From Iamia sp. SCSIO 61187 (lineage in GTDB: Bacteria > Actinomycetota > Acidimicrobiia > Acidimicrobiales > Iamiaceae), in NCBI RefSeq assembly GCF_019443745.1, contig NZ_CP050948.1, forward strand, positions 2,918,001 through 2,982,000: a stretch of 64,000 nucleotides of DNA, in the 5' to 3' direction. A model generated the notes under the pieces. It was not told the DNA's origin and ran no database searches. It was given only the letters and a program-made list of their open reading frames with translations. Made by a program: the position numbers and the translations under genes. Positions within the stretch are counted from its first letter, which is position 1. Every line of letters begins with the position of its first letter. This document shows positions 16,106 to 24,697 of the stretch, one piece after another.

Positions 16106-16827
16106 TGGCCCGCGACCTTCTGGCGCTCGGCCGCGGCCCGGATCGCCTCGGGGGACCGGGGCGTGGTGAGGCCGTCCTCGAGCCCGGTGAAGCGGAGGGC
16201 GACCCGGGTCTTGTAGCGGACGTTCACCTGGAGCAGGACGGCGGCGAAGGCCTCGATGGGCGCGGCGTTGGACAGCTCGCCCGAGTCGAGGGCCCGCAGG
16301 TCGGGGATGCTCGAGACGATGCCGAGGGTGGTCTCGGTGGCCGAGGGGTGGTCGGAGCACACCAGGACGTCGGACTCGATCGGGTGGGCGATGTCGCCCA
16401 GCTCCTTGGCCGGGACGTGGTGGAAGGCGGCGGCCACGTGCGAGCGGGGCACGGCGGCCTGGACGCTGGCCGCCACCGAGCCCCGCGGCGGCACCAGGGG
16501 CTGGAACTCGTGGCCGACCTTGGCCAGGGCGTTGGCCATGGAGATGACCACCTTGCCGGCGAGGGCCTCCTGGGCCGAGGCCGCGGTGGTCGCGGCCGCG
16601 TCCCACGGGGTGGCGATGACGACGACGTCGGCCTCCGCGGCGCCGGCGTTGTCGGCCGCCTCGATGGCCAGCTCGTGCCCGGGCCACTTGGCGTGCAGGC
16701 CGTCGACGACCTCCATGGCCCGGTACTTCGAGCGGGATCCGATGACGACGTCGTAGCCGACCGAGGCCAGCCGGACGGCGAGGCCCCGACCGGCCGGGCC
16801 GGTGGCCCCGAGCACTCCGATGCGCAT
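16102..16827 (-). CDS. npdG: NADPH-dependent F420 reductase (F420H2:NADP oxidoreductase)
   Basis: A 241-residue NAD(P)-binding Rossmann protein: MRIGVLGATGPAGRGLA, then the phosphate-contacting IGSRSKYRA, ADVVVIATPWDA, and FHHVPAKEL, typical of F420H2:NADP+ oxidoreductase. It moves hydride between NADPH and coenzyme F420 and so feeds the F420-dependent enzymes seen elsewhere in this window (21626, 29498, 32408). ATG 16827 has TAGGGT seven bases upstream. It overlaps mshC by four bases, an operon of two cofactor genes. Confidence 0.9.
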   Translation of the reverse strand: MRIGVLGATGPAGRGLAVRLASVGYDVVIGSRSKYRAMEVVDGLHAKWPGHELAIEAADNAGAAEADVVVIATPWDAAATTAASAQEALAGKVVISMANALAKVGHEFQPLVPPRGSVAASVQAAVPRSHVAAAFHHVPAKELGDIAHPIESDVLVCSDHPSATETTLGIVSSIPDLRALDSGELSNAAPIEAFAAVLLQVNVRYKTRVALRFTGLEDGLTTPRSPEAIRAAAERQKVAGQ

Positions 16828-16834
16828 GGCCGGC

Positions 16835-16840
16835 ACCCTA
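16835..16840 (-). promoter_or_regulatory. -10 box of npdG (leaderless)
   Basis: TAGGGT on the minus strand, seven bases before ATG 16827. Confidence 0.5.
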
Positions 16841-17007
16841 TTGGGCCGGAGAGGATCGTCCCCTCACGCGTCGGCGTCGGAGCCCTTCCCGCCGAGCGGC
16901 GATGACGGTGACCGGGACGGGTTCCCGGCGTCGCCGCGCCGGTGGCAGGCTCCGGCCATGCCCGTCGACGACCCGCGCACCCCGTCGGCGCACCGGCCTT
17001 CCGGCTG

Positions 17008-17796
17008 ATGGCGGACCACCCGGCCCTCGAGCTGGCCGACGTGGCCGTGGTGCGCTCCGGCCGCGCCCTCCTCGACGGGGTGGGCTGGACCGTCCGGCCC
17101 GGCGAGCGGTGGGTCCTCCTCGGCCCCAACGGCAGCGGCAAGACGACGCTCCTGCGCGTCGCCGGGCTGTGGCTGCGCCCCACCCGGGGCACCGTGGTCG
17201 TCGACGGCGAGCGGTCGGGGCGCACCGACGTCCGCACCCTCCGGGCCCGGATCGGGTTCACCAGCGCCGCCCTCTCCGACTCCCTGCGCGCTGACGTCGA
17301 CGCCCTGGACGTGGTGATGACCGGCCGCCGGGCCGCCCTCGAGGCCTGGTGGCACCCGTGGAGCGACGAGGACCGGGACGCGGCGCGCCACGAGATGGCC
17401 CGGGTCGGCGCCGCCCACCTCGCCGGGCGGGCCTTCGGCACCCTGTCCTCGGGCGAGCGCCAGCGGGTCCTGCTGGCCCGGGCCCTCGCCGGCACCCCGG
17501 CGCTCCTGCTCCTCGACGAGCCCGCCGCCGGTCTCGACCTGGGCGCCCGCGAGGACCTCGTCGACCGGCTGGGCGCCCTCGCCGGCGATGCCACGGCGCC
17601 GGCCACCGTCCTCGTCACCCACCACCCGGAGGAGATCCCGGCCGGCTACACCCACGGCCTGCTGCTGCGCGACGGACGGGTGGTCGCCGCCGGCCCGATC
17701 GGCGAGGTGGTCGACGACGCCCCGCTCTCGCAGGCCTTCGCCCTCGACCTGGCCGTCACGTGGAGCAGCGGGCGGGTGAGCGCCCGCCGTCGCTGA
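17008..17796 (+). CDS. ABC transporter ATP-binding protein
   Basis: A 262-residue stand-alone ABC ATPase with Walker A GPNGSGKTTL, signature LSSGERQRVLLARAL, Walker B LLLLDEPAAGLDL and H-loop LVTHHPEEIP. It resembles the YlmA/ModF-like single-domain ATPases. No permease or binding-protein gene is adjacent, so its transport partner, if any, is elsewhere. ATG 17008 is chosen as the first start giving the normal ABC N-terminus (ALELADVAVV). Confidence 0.9.
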   Translation: MADHPALELADVAVVRSGRALLDGVGWTVRPGERWVLLGPNGSGKTTLLRVAGLWLRPTRGTVVVDGERSGRTDVRTLRARIGFTSAALSDSLRADVDALDVVMTGRRAALEAWWHPWSDEDRDAARHEMARVGAAHLAGRAFGTLSSGERQRVLLARALAGTPALLLLDEPAAGLDLGAREDLVDRLGALAGDATAPATVLVTHHPEEIPAGYTHGLLLRDGRVVAAGPIGEVVDDAPLSQAFALDLAVTWSSGRVSARRR

Positions 17797-17811
17797 GCGC
17801 CCGGCCGCGAC

Positions 17812-17822
17812 GTGCCAGGCAC
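17812..17822. repeat. GTGCCAGGCAC palindrome
   Basis: Eleven-base core of the dispersed palindrome, in the gap between the ABC ATPase and phosphotransferase genes. Confidence 0.6.
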
Positions 17823-17888
17823 CTCGCGTCCCATCGCCCCGCTCACCTCGGTGCACCGCCACGGCGTGGGCGGGCACGCGCCACCCGG

Positions 17889-17894
17889 TACGTT
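17889..17894 (+). promoter_or_regulatory. -10 box of second phosphotransferase gene (leaderless)
   Basis: TACGTT seven bases before ATG 17902. Confidence 0.55.
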
Positions 17895-17901
17895 CGGGGC
17901 G

Positions 17902-18951
17902 ATGAGTGACGAGGTGCCCCAGGGCGTCGACCCCCAGCAGATCACGGCGTGGCTGTCCGAGCGGGCGGACGTCCACCCGCCGCTGCGGTTCGAGCGCATC
18001 GCGGGGGGCCAGTCGAACCTGACCTACCGGGTGTTCGACACCACCGGCCTGCGCTGGGTCCTGCGCCGCCCGCCCCTCGGGCAGGTGCTGGCCACGGCCC
18101 ACGACATGGGCCGCGAGAGCCGCATCATCGAGGCCCTCGCCCCGACCGACGTCCCCGTCGCCCCGCTCGTCGGCGCCAGCCTCGACGACTCCGTCAACGG
18201 GGCGCCCTTCTACGTCATGGAGTTCGTCGAGGGGCACGTGGTGCGGGGCGAGGCCGAGGCCGCCGTCCTCAGCCCGCAGGCCCGGGCCCACGCCGGTGAG
18301 CAGCTCATCGACGTCATGGCCCGCATCCACGCCGTCGACCCCGACGCCGTGGGGCTGGGCGACCTCGGCCGCCGCGAGGGCTACATCCCCCGCCAGCTCA
18401 AGCGCTGGTACGGCCAGTGGGAGAAGTCCAAGTCGCGGGAGATCCCCCACGTCGACCAGGTGCACGACGCCCTGCTCGCCTCCGTCCCCGAGCAGGGCCC
18501 GGCCACCATCGTCCACGGCGACTACCGCCTCGACAACTGCCTCCTCACCGACGACGGCGACGTCGCCGCCGTGCTCGACTGGGAGATCTGCACCCTCGGC
18601 GACCCCCTCGCCGACCTGGGTCTGCTCGTCGTCTACTGGGGCGAGGACGAGTCCGGCTTCACCGCCCTGCCCGGCGGCGCGACCCGGGCGGAGGGCTTCC
18701 CGCCGGCCTCGGCCCTGGTCGCCCGCTACGCCGAGGCCTCGGGCCGCGACGTCAGCCAGGTCGACTTCTACGTCGCCTTCGGGTACTGGAAGCTCGCCTG
18801 CATCCTCGAGGGCGTCTACAGCCGCTACCGCGGCGGCGCCATGGGCGCTTCGGACGACGGGGCGTGGGAGCTGTTCGCCAAGCAGGTCGAGATGCTCGCC
18901 GACGCCGCCGCCGCCACGGTCGACCGCATGAGCGGGAGCGGGAGCGGCTGA
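17902..18951 (+). CDS. Phosphotransferase family protein (ACAD10-like kinase domain)
   Basis: A 349-residue APH-fold kinase of the branch related to the N-terminal kinase of eukaryotic ACAD10/11: RIAGGQSNLTYRV, YVMEFVEGHV, HGDYRLDNCLL, VLDWEICTLGDPLADLGLL. In that family the kinase phosphorylates hydroxyacyl-CoA intermediates; whether that holds here is unknown. It is followed after one base by a PAC2 gene. The other APH-like gene in this window (3666) differs by its DUF6285 tail. Confidence 0.88.
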   Translation: MSDEVPQGVDPQQITAWLSERADVHPPLRFERIAGGQSNLTYRVFDTTGLRWVLRRPPLGQVLATAHDMGRESRIIEALAPTDVPVAPLVGASLDDSVNGAPFYVMEFVEGHVVRGEAEAAVLSPQARAHAGEQLIDVMARIHAVDPDAVGLGDLGRREGYIPRQLKRWYGQWEKSKSREIPHVDQVHDALLASVPEQGPATIVHGDYRLDNCLLTDDGDVAAVLDWEICTLGDPLADLGLLVVYWGEDESGFTALPGGATRAEGFPPASALVARYAEASGRDVSQVDFYVAFGYWKLACILEGVYSRYRGGAMGASDDGAWELFAKQVEMLADAAAATVDRMSGSGSG

Positions 18952-18952
18952 G

Positions 18953-19810
18953 GTGGCCGCGACCTACGAGAAGCGGGCGCACCGACCGCTCGAGCGGCCG
19001 GTCCTCGTCGTCGCCCTGGAGGGCTGGATCGACGCCGGGATGGCCGCCAGCGGGGCGGCGTCGACCCTGCTGTCCGAGCTCGACACCGAGACGGTCGCCT
19101 CCTTCGACGCCGACGAGCTCCTCGACCACCGGGCCCGGCGCCCGGTCCTCCACCTGGTCGCCGGCGTGTCCGAGGGGCTGAGCTGGCCCAGCATCGAGCT
19201 GCTGGCCGCCCAGGACCTCGACGGCCGCGACCTGCTGATCCTCGCCGGCCCCGAACCCGACCACTCGTGGCGGGCGTTCAGCCACGCCGTGGTGGGCCTG
19301 GCCACCGAGCTCGGGTCCGAGATCGTCGTGGGCCTGGGCGCCTACCCGGCCACGGTCCCCCACACCCGCCCCATCCGCCTGTCGATCACGGCCGGCACCG
19401 AGGAGCTGGCCAGCGGCTGGCCGTTCCTGCGGGGCAGCCTCGACGTGCCCGCCGGCGCCCAGGCCGTCGTCGAGCGCTTCGCCGCCGACCGCGGCCTGGA
19501 CTCGCTGACCCTGTGGGCCCAGATCCCCCACTACGCCAGCGGCGGTCCCTACCCGGCCGGGAGCATGGCCCTGCTCGAGAGCCTGGAGCTCGTCAGCGGC
19601 CTGCGCCTGCCGCGGGGCGTGCTGGTGGAGGAGGCGGCCGAGACCGACGAGCGCCTCGACGCCGCCATCGCCCGCAACGAGGAGCACCTCACCATGCTGC
19701 GGGCGCTCGAGGCCGACGCCGACGACACCCCGTCCGAGGGCGAGATCCCGTCGGGTGACGAGCTGGCCGCCGAGCTCGAGCGCTTCCTGCGCGACCAGGG
19801 CGGGGCGTGA
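18953..19810 (+). CDS. PAC2 family protein (proteasome assembly chaperone-like)
   Basis: A 285-residue PAC2 protein (VLVVALEGWIDAGMAASG, VGLGAYPATVPHTRP, WAQIPHYASGGPYPAGSMALL). Actinobacterial PAC2 proteins are relatives of the eukaryotic proteasome assembly chaperone, but their role is not established. No proteasome subunit gene lies in this window. The C-terminal ~70 residues form a charged helix. The GTG at 18953 starts one base after the kinase stop, implying cotranscription. Confidence 0.87.
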   Translation: MAATYEKRAHRPLERPVLVVALEGWIDAGMAASGAASTLLSELDTETVASFDADELLDHRARRPVLHLVAGVSEGLSWPSIELLAAQDLDGRDLLILAGPEPDHSWRAFSHAVVGLATELGSEIVVGLGAYPATVPHTRPIRLSITAGTEELASGWPFLRGSLDVPAGAQAVVERFAADRGLDSLTLWAQIPHYASGGPYPAGSMALLESLELVSGLRLPRGVLVEEAAETDERLDAAIARNEEHLTMLRALEADADDTPSEGEIPSGDELAAELERFLRDQGGA

Positions 19811-19830
19811 TCCCGGAGGCGCCGGCGCGC

Positions 19831-19855
19831 ACGGATCACCTCCGAGGTGATCCGT
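19831..19855. promoter_or_regulatory. Perfect hairpin across the start of the glycosyltransferase-like gene
   Basis: ACGGATCACC and GGTGATCCGT are perfect ten-base complementary arms around a five-base loop. The right arm contains a Shine-Dalgarno-like GAGGTGA and runs into the GTG at 19854, so the folded RNA would hide the start. Confidence 0.6.
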
Positions 19856-21629
19856 GACGGCCGTCGGGGGCTGCACCGTCGCCACCCGCAGCTACCTGGC
19901 CGACGCCCGCCTCGCCGCCCGCTCGTTCGTCGACCACCACCCGGGCGCCCGCTTCACGATCCTCGTCGTCGACGGCGACCACATGCCCCCGGCGGGCTGG
20001 ACCCACCGCGACGTCGAGCTGGTCACGCCCTCGCAGCTCGGCTTCCCCACCGACGAGCTGCTGGCCATGGCCGCGATCTACAGCCCGTTCGAGATGGCCT
20101 GCGCCCTCAAGCCCCTCGCCCTGCGGCGCACGCTCGAGCAGGCCGACGTGGCCGTGTACGTCGACGGCGACGTCGAGGTCCTCGACCCCATGGACGAGCT
20201 CGTCGCCGCCGGGGCCGCCCACGACGTCGTCCTGGTGCCCCACGTGCTCGACCCCGTCCCCCGCGACGGGCGGCTGCCCGACGAGCCGGGCCTGCTGGGG
20301 TCGGGGATGTTCAACGGCGGGCTGCTGGCGGTCCGCCGGTCGAGCACGCCGTTCCTCGACTGGTGGCAGGAGCGGCTCCGGCGCGACGGACTCGGCCGTC
20401 CCGACATGATGATGCTGGCCGACCAGCGCTGGCTCGACTTCGTCCCCGTGCTGTTCGACCACCACGTGCTGCGGGACCCGACCTACGACGTCGCCTACTG
20501 GAACCTGCACGAGCGGCCCACGGCATGGGTCGACGGCCGGCTCTGCGTCGTCGACCGGCCGGTGCGGTGCTTCCACTACTCGGGCCTCACCGACGCCCGC
20601 CCCTGGCTGCTCAGCGGGTTCGCCGCCGGCAGCCCCCGCGTCACGCTCGCCGATGCCCCCGCCGTGGCCCGCCAGTGCCGGGGCTGGCTGGAGCGCCGCC
20701 GGGGCGTCGACGCCGAGGCCGACCGGGCCCTCGGGTACCACTGGTCCCGCACGGCGCGCGGCGTCGAGGTCGACCGCCGGGCGCGGATCATCTTCCGCAC
20801 CGCCCTCCTCGCCGCCGAGGCCGACGCCACCGGCCGCACCCCCCCGCCGCCCAGCCCCTTCGCCCCCGACGGCGGGGAGGCGTGGGAGGCCTGGCTGCGC
20901 ACGCCGCCGTCGGCCGACGACGTGGGCCCGTACCTGGCCGTCGTGCTCGAGGAGGCGCCCGCCCTCCGCCTCCGCTTCCCCGCCGTGCCCGGCGACGACG
21001 CCGCCGGCCTGCTCGCCTGGGCGGCCAGCGACGAGGGCGACGCCGCCCACATCCCCGAAGCCCTCCGCCCCCTGCCCGAGGAGGTCCCCGTGACCGGTGC
21101 CGCCGCGACCCACACCGTGCGCACCCCGCCCCGTCCCGACGCCGCCGCCCAGCGGCCCGTCGAGGCCGTCACCCGGGCCCAGGCCGCCGTGGGCGCCCCG
21201 ACCGGCGGTCCCGGGGGCGTCGTCGGCAAGGTGGTCGACCGCCTGCTCGACGGGCGCGACCGCCACCACGACGAGGTCACCACCGCCCTCGCCGACGCCG
21301 TCGCCGAGCTGGCGGCGCGCCTGGCCGACCTCTCCGACCGCGTCGACCGCACCAACGACCGGGTCCACGACGGCGCCGTCCGCGCCGACCGGGCCGAGGA
21401 GACCGACGCCGAGCTGCGGGCCGAGGCCGAGCGCCTGGCCCGGCGGGCCGACGCCACCGCCGCCGACCTCGACTCCGTCCGGGCCGACCTGGCCGGGGCC
21501 CACGAGCAGGACCGCATCACCGCCGCCATCGTCGCCGACGCCGAGGCCCGCCTCGTCGAGGACGTGGCCGACCTGCGGCGGCGCATCGACAAGCTGACCG
21601 AAGACGACGACGAAGGAGAACAGCGATGA
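19854..21629 (+). CDS. Glycosyltransferase-like protein with C-terminal coiled coil
   Basis: A 591-residue protein. Residues 1-280 look like a nucleotide-sugar transferase: CTVATRSYLADARLAARSF, the metal-binding-like VYVDGDVEVLDP, GMFNGGLLAVRR and YWNLHERP. The middle is Ala/Pro-rich. Residues about 450-585 are a long Asp/Ala/Arg/Glu helix with heptad-like spacing, predicted to be a coiled coil. The donor and acceptor are unknown. The end overlaps the next gene by four bases (ATGA). Confidence 0.72.
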   Translation: MTAVGGCTVATRSYLADARLAARSFVDHHPGARFTILVVDGDHMPPAGWTHRDVELVTPSQLGFPTDELLAMAAIYSPFEMACALKPLALRRTLEQADVAVYVDGDVEVLDPMDELVAAGAAHDVVLVPHVLDPVPRDGRLPDEPGLLGSGMFNGGLLAVRRSSTPFLDWWQERLRRDGLGRPDMMMLADQRWLDFVPVLFDHHVLRDPTYDVAYWNLHERPTAWVDGRLCVVDRPVRCFHYSGLTDARPWLLSGFAAGSPRVTLADAPAVARQCRGWLERRRGVDAEADRALGYHWSRTARGVEVDRRARIIFRTALLAAEADATGRTPPPPSPFAPDGGEAWEAWLRTPPSADDVGPYLAVVLEEAPALRLRFPAVPGDDAAGLLAWAASDEGDAAHIPEALRPLPEEVPVTGAAATHTVRTPPRPDAAAQRPVEAVTRAQAAVGAPTGGPGGVVGKVVDRLLDGRDRHHDEVTTALADAVAELAARLADLSDRVDRTNDRVHDGAVRADRAEETDAELRAEAERLARRADATAADLDSVRADLAGAHEQDRITAAIVADAEARLVEDVADLRRRIDKLTEDDDEGEQR

Positions 21630-22639
21630 AGGTCGACGGAGGCGTCGGCGGTGACCTCACGGGCATCGCCGACGGCGTGAGGCTGGCCGAGGCGGCGGGC
21701 TACGACGGGGTGTTCGCGTCGGAGACCAACCAGGACCCGTTCCTGACCCTGCTGCTCGCCGCCGAGCACAGCGAGAGCATCGAGATCGGCACGAACATCG
21801 CGGTGGCGTTCGCCCGCAACCCGATGACCCTCGCCCAGAGCGCCCACGACCTGCAGCGGTTCTCCGACGGCCGGTTCATCCTCGGGCTCGGGAGCCAGAT
21901 CAAGCCCCACATCACCAAGCGGTTCTCGATGGAGTGGAGCCACCCGGCGGCGCGCATGCGGGAGATGATCCAGGCCCTGCGGGCCATCTGGGCCACGTGG
22001 AACGACGGCGCCGAGCTGGCCTTCGAGGGCGAGTTCTACCGGCACACCCTGATGACGCCGTTCTTCACCCCGCCGCCGTCGCCCCACGGCCCGCCGCCGG
22101 TCTACCTGGCCGCCGTCGGCCCCCTGATGACCAAGGTCGCCGGCGAGGTGGCCGACGGCCTCCTCGCCCACGGCTTCACCACCCCCGAGTACCTCCGCGA
22201 CGTCACCATGCCCGCCCTCGAGGAGGGGCTGGCGGCCGGCGGGCGCTCCCTGGCGGACATCAGCATCGCCCTGCCCGCCTTCGTCGTCACCGGCGACTCC
22301 GACGAGGCCACCGAGAAGGCGTCGGCCGCGGTGCGGGGCCAGATCGCGTTCTACGGTTCGACGCCGGCGTACAAGGGCGTCCTCGAGCACCACGGGTGGG
22401 ACGACCTGCAGCCGCAGCTCAACCAGCTCTCGAAGCAGCGGAGGTGGGCCGAGATGGGCGAGCTCATCACCGACGACGTCCTCGAGGCCTTCGCCGTCGT
22501 GGCCGAGCCCGACGACGTCGCCCAGGGCCTCCTCGACCGCTTCACCGGCACCGTCGACCGGATGAGCTTCTACGCCCCGTACAAGGCGCCCGATGACCTG
22601 TGGGCCCAGGTGCGGTCCACCCTCCAGGCCGCCGGCTAG
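21626..22639 (+). CDS. LLM class F420-dependent oxidoreductase
   Basis: A 337-residue luciferase-like TIM-barrel oxidoreductase (AEAAGYDGVFASETNQDPF, IGTNIAVAFARNPMTLAQSA, GRFILGLGSQI, PVYLAAVGPLMTKVAGEVADG). This branch is usually annotated TIGR03617-like and F420-dependent. ATG 21626 has an AAGGAG site and overlaps the upstream gene by four bases. The substrate cannot be told from sequence. Confidence 0.88.
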   Translation: MKVDGGVGGDLTGIADGVRLAEAAGYDGVFASETNQDPFLTLLLAAEHSESIEIGTNIAVAFARNPMTLAQSAHDLQRFSDGRFILGLGSQIKPHITKRFSMEWSHPAARMREMIQALRAIWATWNDGAELAFEGEFYRHTLMTPFFTPPPSPHGPPPVYLAAVGPLMTKVAGEVADGLLAHGFTTPEYLRDVTMPALEEGLAAGGRSLADISIALPAFVVTGDSDEATEKASAAVRGQIAFYGSTPAYKGVLEHHGWDDLQPQLNQLSKQRRWAEMGELITDDVLEAFAVVAEPDDVAQGLLDRFTGTVDRMSFYAPYKAPDDLWAQVRSTLQAAG

Positions 22640-22706
22640 CGGCACCCCGCGACCGCCGCGCGGTGCCCGGCACCGGGTGGCGGTCCCGTCCCCGCCAGGA
22701 GAGCTC

Positions 22707-23759
22707 GTGCCCAAGCAGGACCACGGAGGACCCGTCCCGATCGAGGCCGGCGGGCGGACCGTCGAGATCACCAGCCCCGAGAAGGTCATGTTCCCCGGCG
22801 AGCCAGAAGCCCCGGGGAGAGCGGCCGGCCGCCCCTTCACCAAGCTCGACCTGGCCCGGTACTACGCCGCCGTCGAGGAGCCGCTCATGCGCACCGTGCG
22901 CGACCGGCCCACCCTGCTCCAGCGGTTCCCCAACGGCGTCACCGGCAAGAGCTTCTTCCAGAAGCGCATCCCCGACTCGGCGCCCGACTGGCTGGAGACC
23001 ACCACCGTCTCGACGATCAACGGCACCGAGTCGCGGGCGATCGTGATGGCCGACCTGGCCCACGTCCTGTGGGTGGTGAACCAGGGCGTGCTCGGGTTCC
23101 ACCCCTGGCCCTACCGGGCGTCGGCGCCCGACGACGTCGACGAGCTCCGCCTCGACCTCGACCCCTCCCCCGGCACCACCTTCGACATGGTGCGGGAGGC
23201 GGCCCACCATGTCCGTGACTTCCTCACCGAGGTCGGGATCACGGCCTTCCCCAAGACGACCGGCAACCGGGGCCTCCACCTCTACGTCCGGGTCGAGCCG
23301 GGGTGGGACTCCTTCGGCACCCGCCAGGCCGCCATCGCCGTGGCCCGGACGATGCAGGAGCGCCACCCCGACCTGATCACCGGCGAGTGGTGGAAGCAGG
23401 ACCGGGGTGAGCGGATCTTCGTCGACTTCAACCAGAACGCCCCGCACAAGACGGTCTTCGGGGCCTGGTGCGTGCGCTCCCGCGTCGGCGCCCAGTGCTC
23501 GACCCCGTTCCGGTGGGACGAGCTCGACGCCATCCACCCCGACGAGCTGACGCTGGCCACCGTCCCGGCCCGGGTCGCCGCCGACGGCGATCCGTGGGCC
23601 GCCATCGACGACGCCCCCCAGTCGATCGAGCCCCTCGTCGCCCGCTACCGGGCCGACCTCGAGCGCGGCATCCCCGACGCCCCGTGGCCGCCCGTCTACC
23701 CGAAGATGCCCGACGAGGCCCGCCGCGTGCACCCCAGCCGAGCCCGCGCCGACGGCTGA
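22707..23759 (+). CDS. LigD-type polymerase domain protein (NHEJ primase/polymerase)
   Basis: A 350-residue stand-alone LigD polymerase domain (archaeo-eukaryotic primase fold): KVMFPG, KLDLARYYAAV, the metal-binding LRLDLDPSPG, and NRGLHLYVRV. In bacteria it fills gaps and adds nucleotides during Ku-dependent end joining. No ligase, nuclease or ku gene is adjacent, so partners must lie elsewhere. The GTG at 22707 follows CAGGAG; upstream in-frame sequence would overlap the LLM gene. Confidence 0.9.
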   Translation: MPKQDHGGPVPIEAGGRTVEITSPEKVMFPGEPEAPGRAAGRPFTKLDLARYYAAVEEPLMRTVRDRPTLLQRFPNGVTGKSFFQKRIPDSAPDWLETTTVSTINGTESRAIVMADLAHVLWVVNQGVLGFHPWPYRASAPDDVDELRLDLDPSPGTTFDMVREAAHHVRDFLTEVGITAFPKTTGNRGLHLYVRVEPGWDSFGTRQAAIAVARTMQERHPDLITGEWWKQDRGERIFVDFNQNAPHKTVFGAWCVRSRVGAQCSTPFRWDELDAIHPDELTLATVPARVAADGDPWAAIDDAPQSIEPLVARYRADLERGIPDAPWPPVYPKMPDEARRVHPSRARADG

Positions 23760-23767
23760 GCACGGAA

Positions 23768-23780
23768 GGTGCCAGGCACC
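23768..23780. repeat. GGTGCCAGGCACC palindrome
   Basis: A single copy of the dispersed 13-base palindrome, just after the stop of the LigD-type gene. It is followed by the separate hairpin at 23791-23809. Confidence 0.7.
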
Positions 23781-23790
23781 ATCCCTGGCC

Positions 23791-23809
23791 GCTTGCCGAT
23801 GCGGCAAGC
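23791..23809. terminator. Hairpin between polymerase and methyltransferase genes
   Basis: GCTTGCCG and CGGCAAGC are perfect eight-base arms around ATG. There is no U-run, so the role as a terminator is uncertain. Confidence 0.45.
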
Positions 23810-23849
23810 CGGGTTGCGGGCCGGGGCGGGCCGGGCGCACGCTGCGGCC

Positions 23850-24530
23850 ATGAGCCACGACCACGACGCCCCCGACCTCGACCTCGACGAGCTGTTCAGC
23901 CCGACCTTCTGGGACGAGCGCTACGGGGGCGTCGAGCGGACGTGGAGCGGGCGCCCCAACCAGCGGCTGGTCGAGGTGGTGGAGGGCATGACGCCGGGCC
24001 GGGCCCTCGACCTGGGCGCCGGCGAGGGCGGCGACGCCGCCTGGCTGGCCCAGCAGGGGTGGCGGGTCACGGCCCTGGACGCCTCGCAGGTGGCCCTCGA
24101 CCGGGCCGCCCGGTTCGTCGCCGACGACCGGGTCACCTGGCGCCAGGCGGACCTCCGGACCTGGACCCCGGAGCCCGGCCTCGAGGTCGACCTGGCCACC
24201 ATGTGCTTCCTGCACCTCCCCCACCCGCACCACGGGCGGCTCATCGCCCAGCTCGCCGCCGTGGTCCGGCCCGGCGGGACGATGGTCCACCTCAGCCACC
24301 ACCGCGACGACATCGCCGTCGGCCGCTGGGACATGCCCGACGTGATGCGCCCGGCCGCCGAGATCGCCGCCGACCTCGACGCCGCGGTCTGGGAGGTCGT
24401 CCGGGCCGACGACCCCACCCGCATGGAACCTCGCCACGGCCACCACGGCCACGGCGCCGGCGACGACCACGAGCCCCACGGCGAGCTCGTCCAGGTGCGA
24501 GACACCGTCGTCGTCGCCCGCCGGCGCTGA
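23850..24530 (+). CDS. Class I SAM-dependent methyltransferase, His-rich tail
   Basis: A 226-residue methyltransferase: FWDERYGGVERTWSGRPNQ, motif I ALDLGAGEGGDAAWLA, VTALDASQVAL, and VRPGGTMVHLSHH. It resembles the TehB/thiopurine-type small methyltransferases. The tail (HGHHGHGAGDDHEPHG) is rich in His and Asp and could bind metal. ATG 23850 gives the standard N-terminus. The substrate is unknown. Confidence 0.85.
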   Translation: MSHDHDAPDLDLDELFSPTFWDERYGGVERTWSGRPNQRLVEVVEGMTPGRALDLGAGEGGDAAWLAQQGWRVTALDASQVALDRAARFVADDRVTWRQADLRTWTPEPGLEVDLATMCFLHLPHPHHGRLIAQLAAVVRPGGTMVHLSHHRDDIAVGRWDMPDVMRPAAEIAADLDAAVWEVVRADDPTRMEPRHGHHGHGAGDDHEPHGELVQVRDTVVVARRR

Positions 24531-24553
24531 CGCCCGCCCTCTCGCCCGACGCG

Positions 24554-24583
24554 CCGGAGCCCCACGACGCTGTGGGGCTCCGG
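24554..24583. terminator. Strong hairpin terminator between convergent genes
   Basis: CCGGAGCCCCAC and GTGGGGCTCCGG are perfect 12-base arms with a six-base loop. It sits after the methyltransferase stop and before the end of the opposed ligase gene. There is no T-run, as is common in very GC-rich genomes. Confidence 0.7.
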
Positions 24584-24697
24584 AGAGCGGATCGCCGGGC
24601 ACACGGCCTCCGCAGTCCCCCGGCTGGTGCGCCGGGGAAGGGTGTCTCCCGCTCGATCGGCAGGCGATCGCCGGGCGTGAGGGCTCAGGCCGTGGTG

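Noticed and set aside
24531-24697. Repeated GCGATCGCCGGGC-like sequence in the gap considered as a regulatory repeat.
   Set aside because: Only two partial copies, no symmetry beyond the hairpin already listed.
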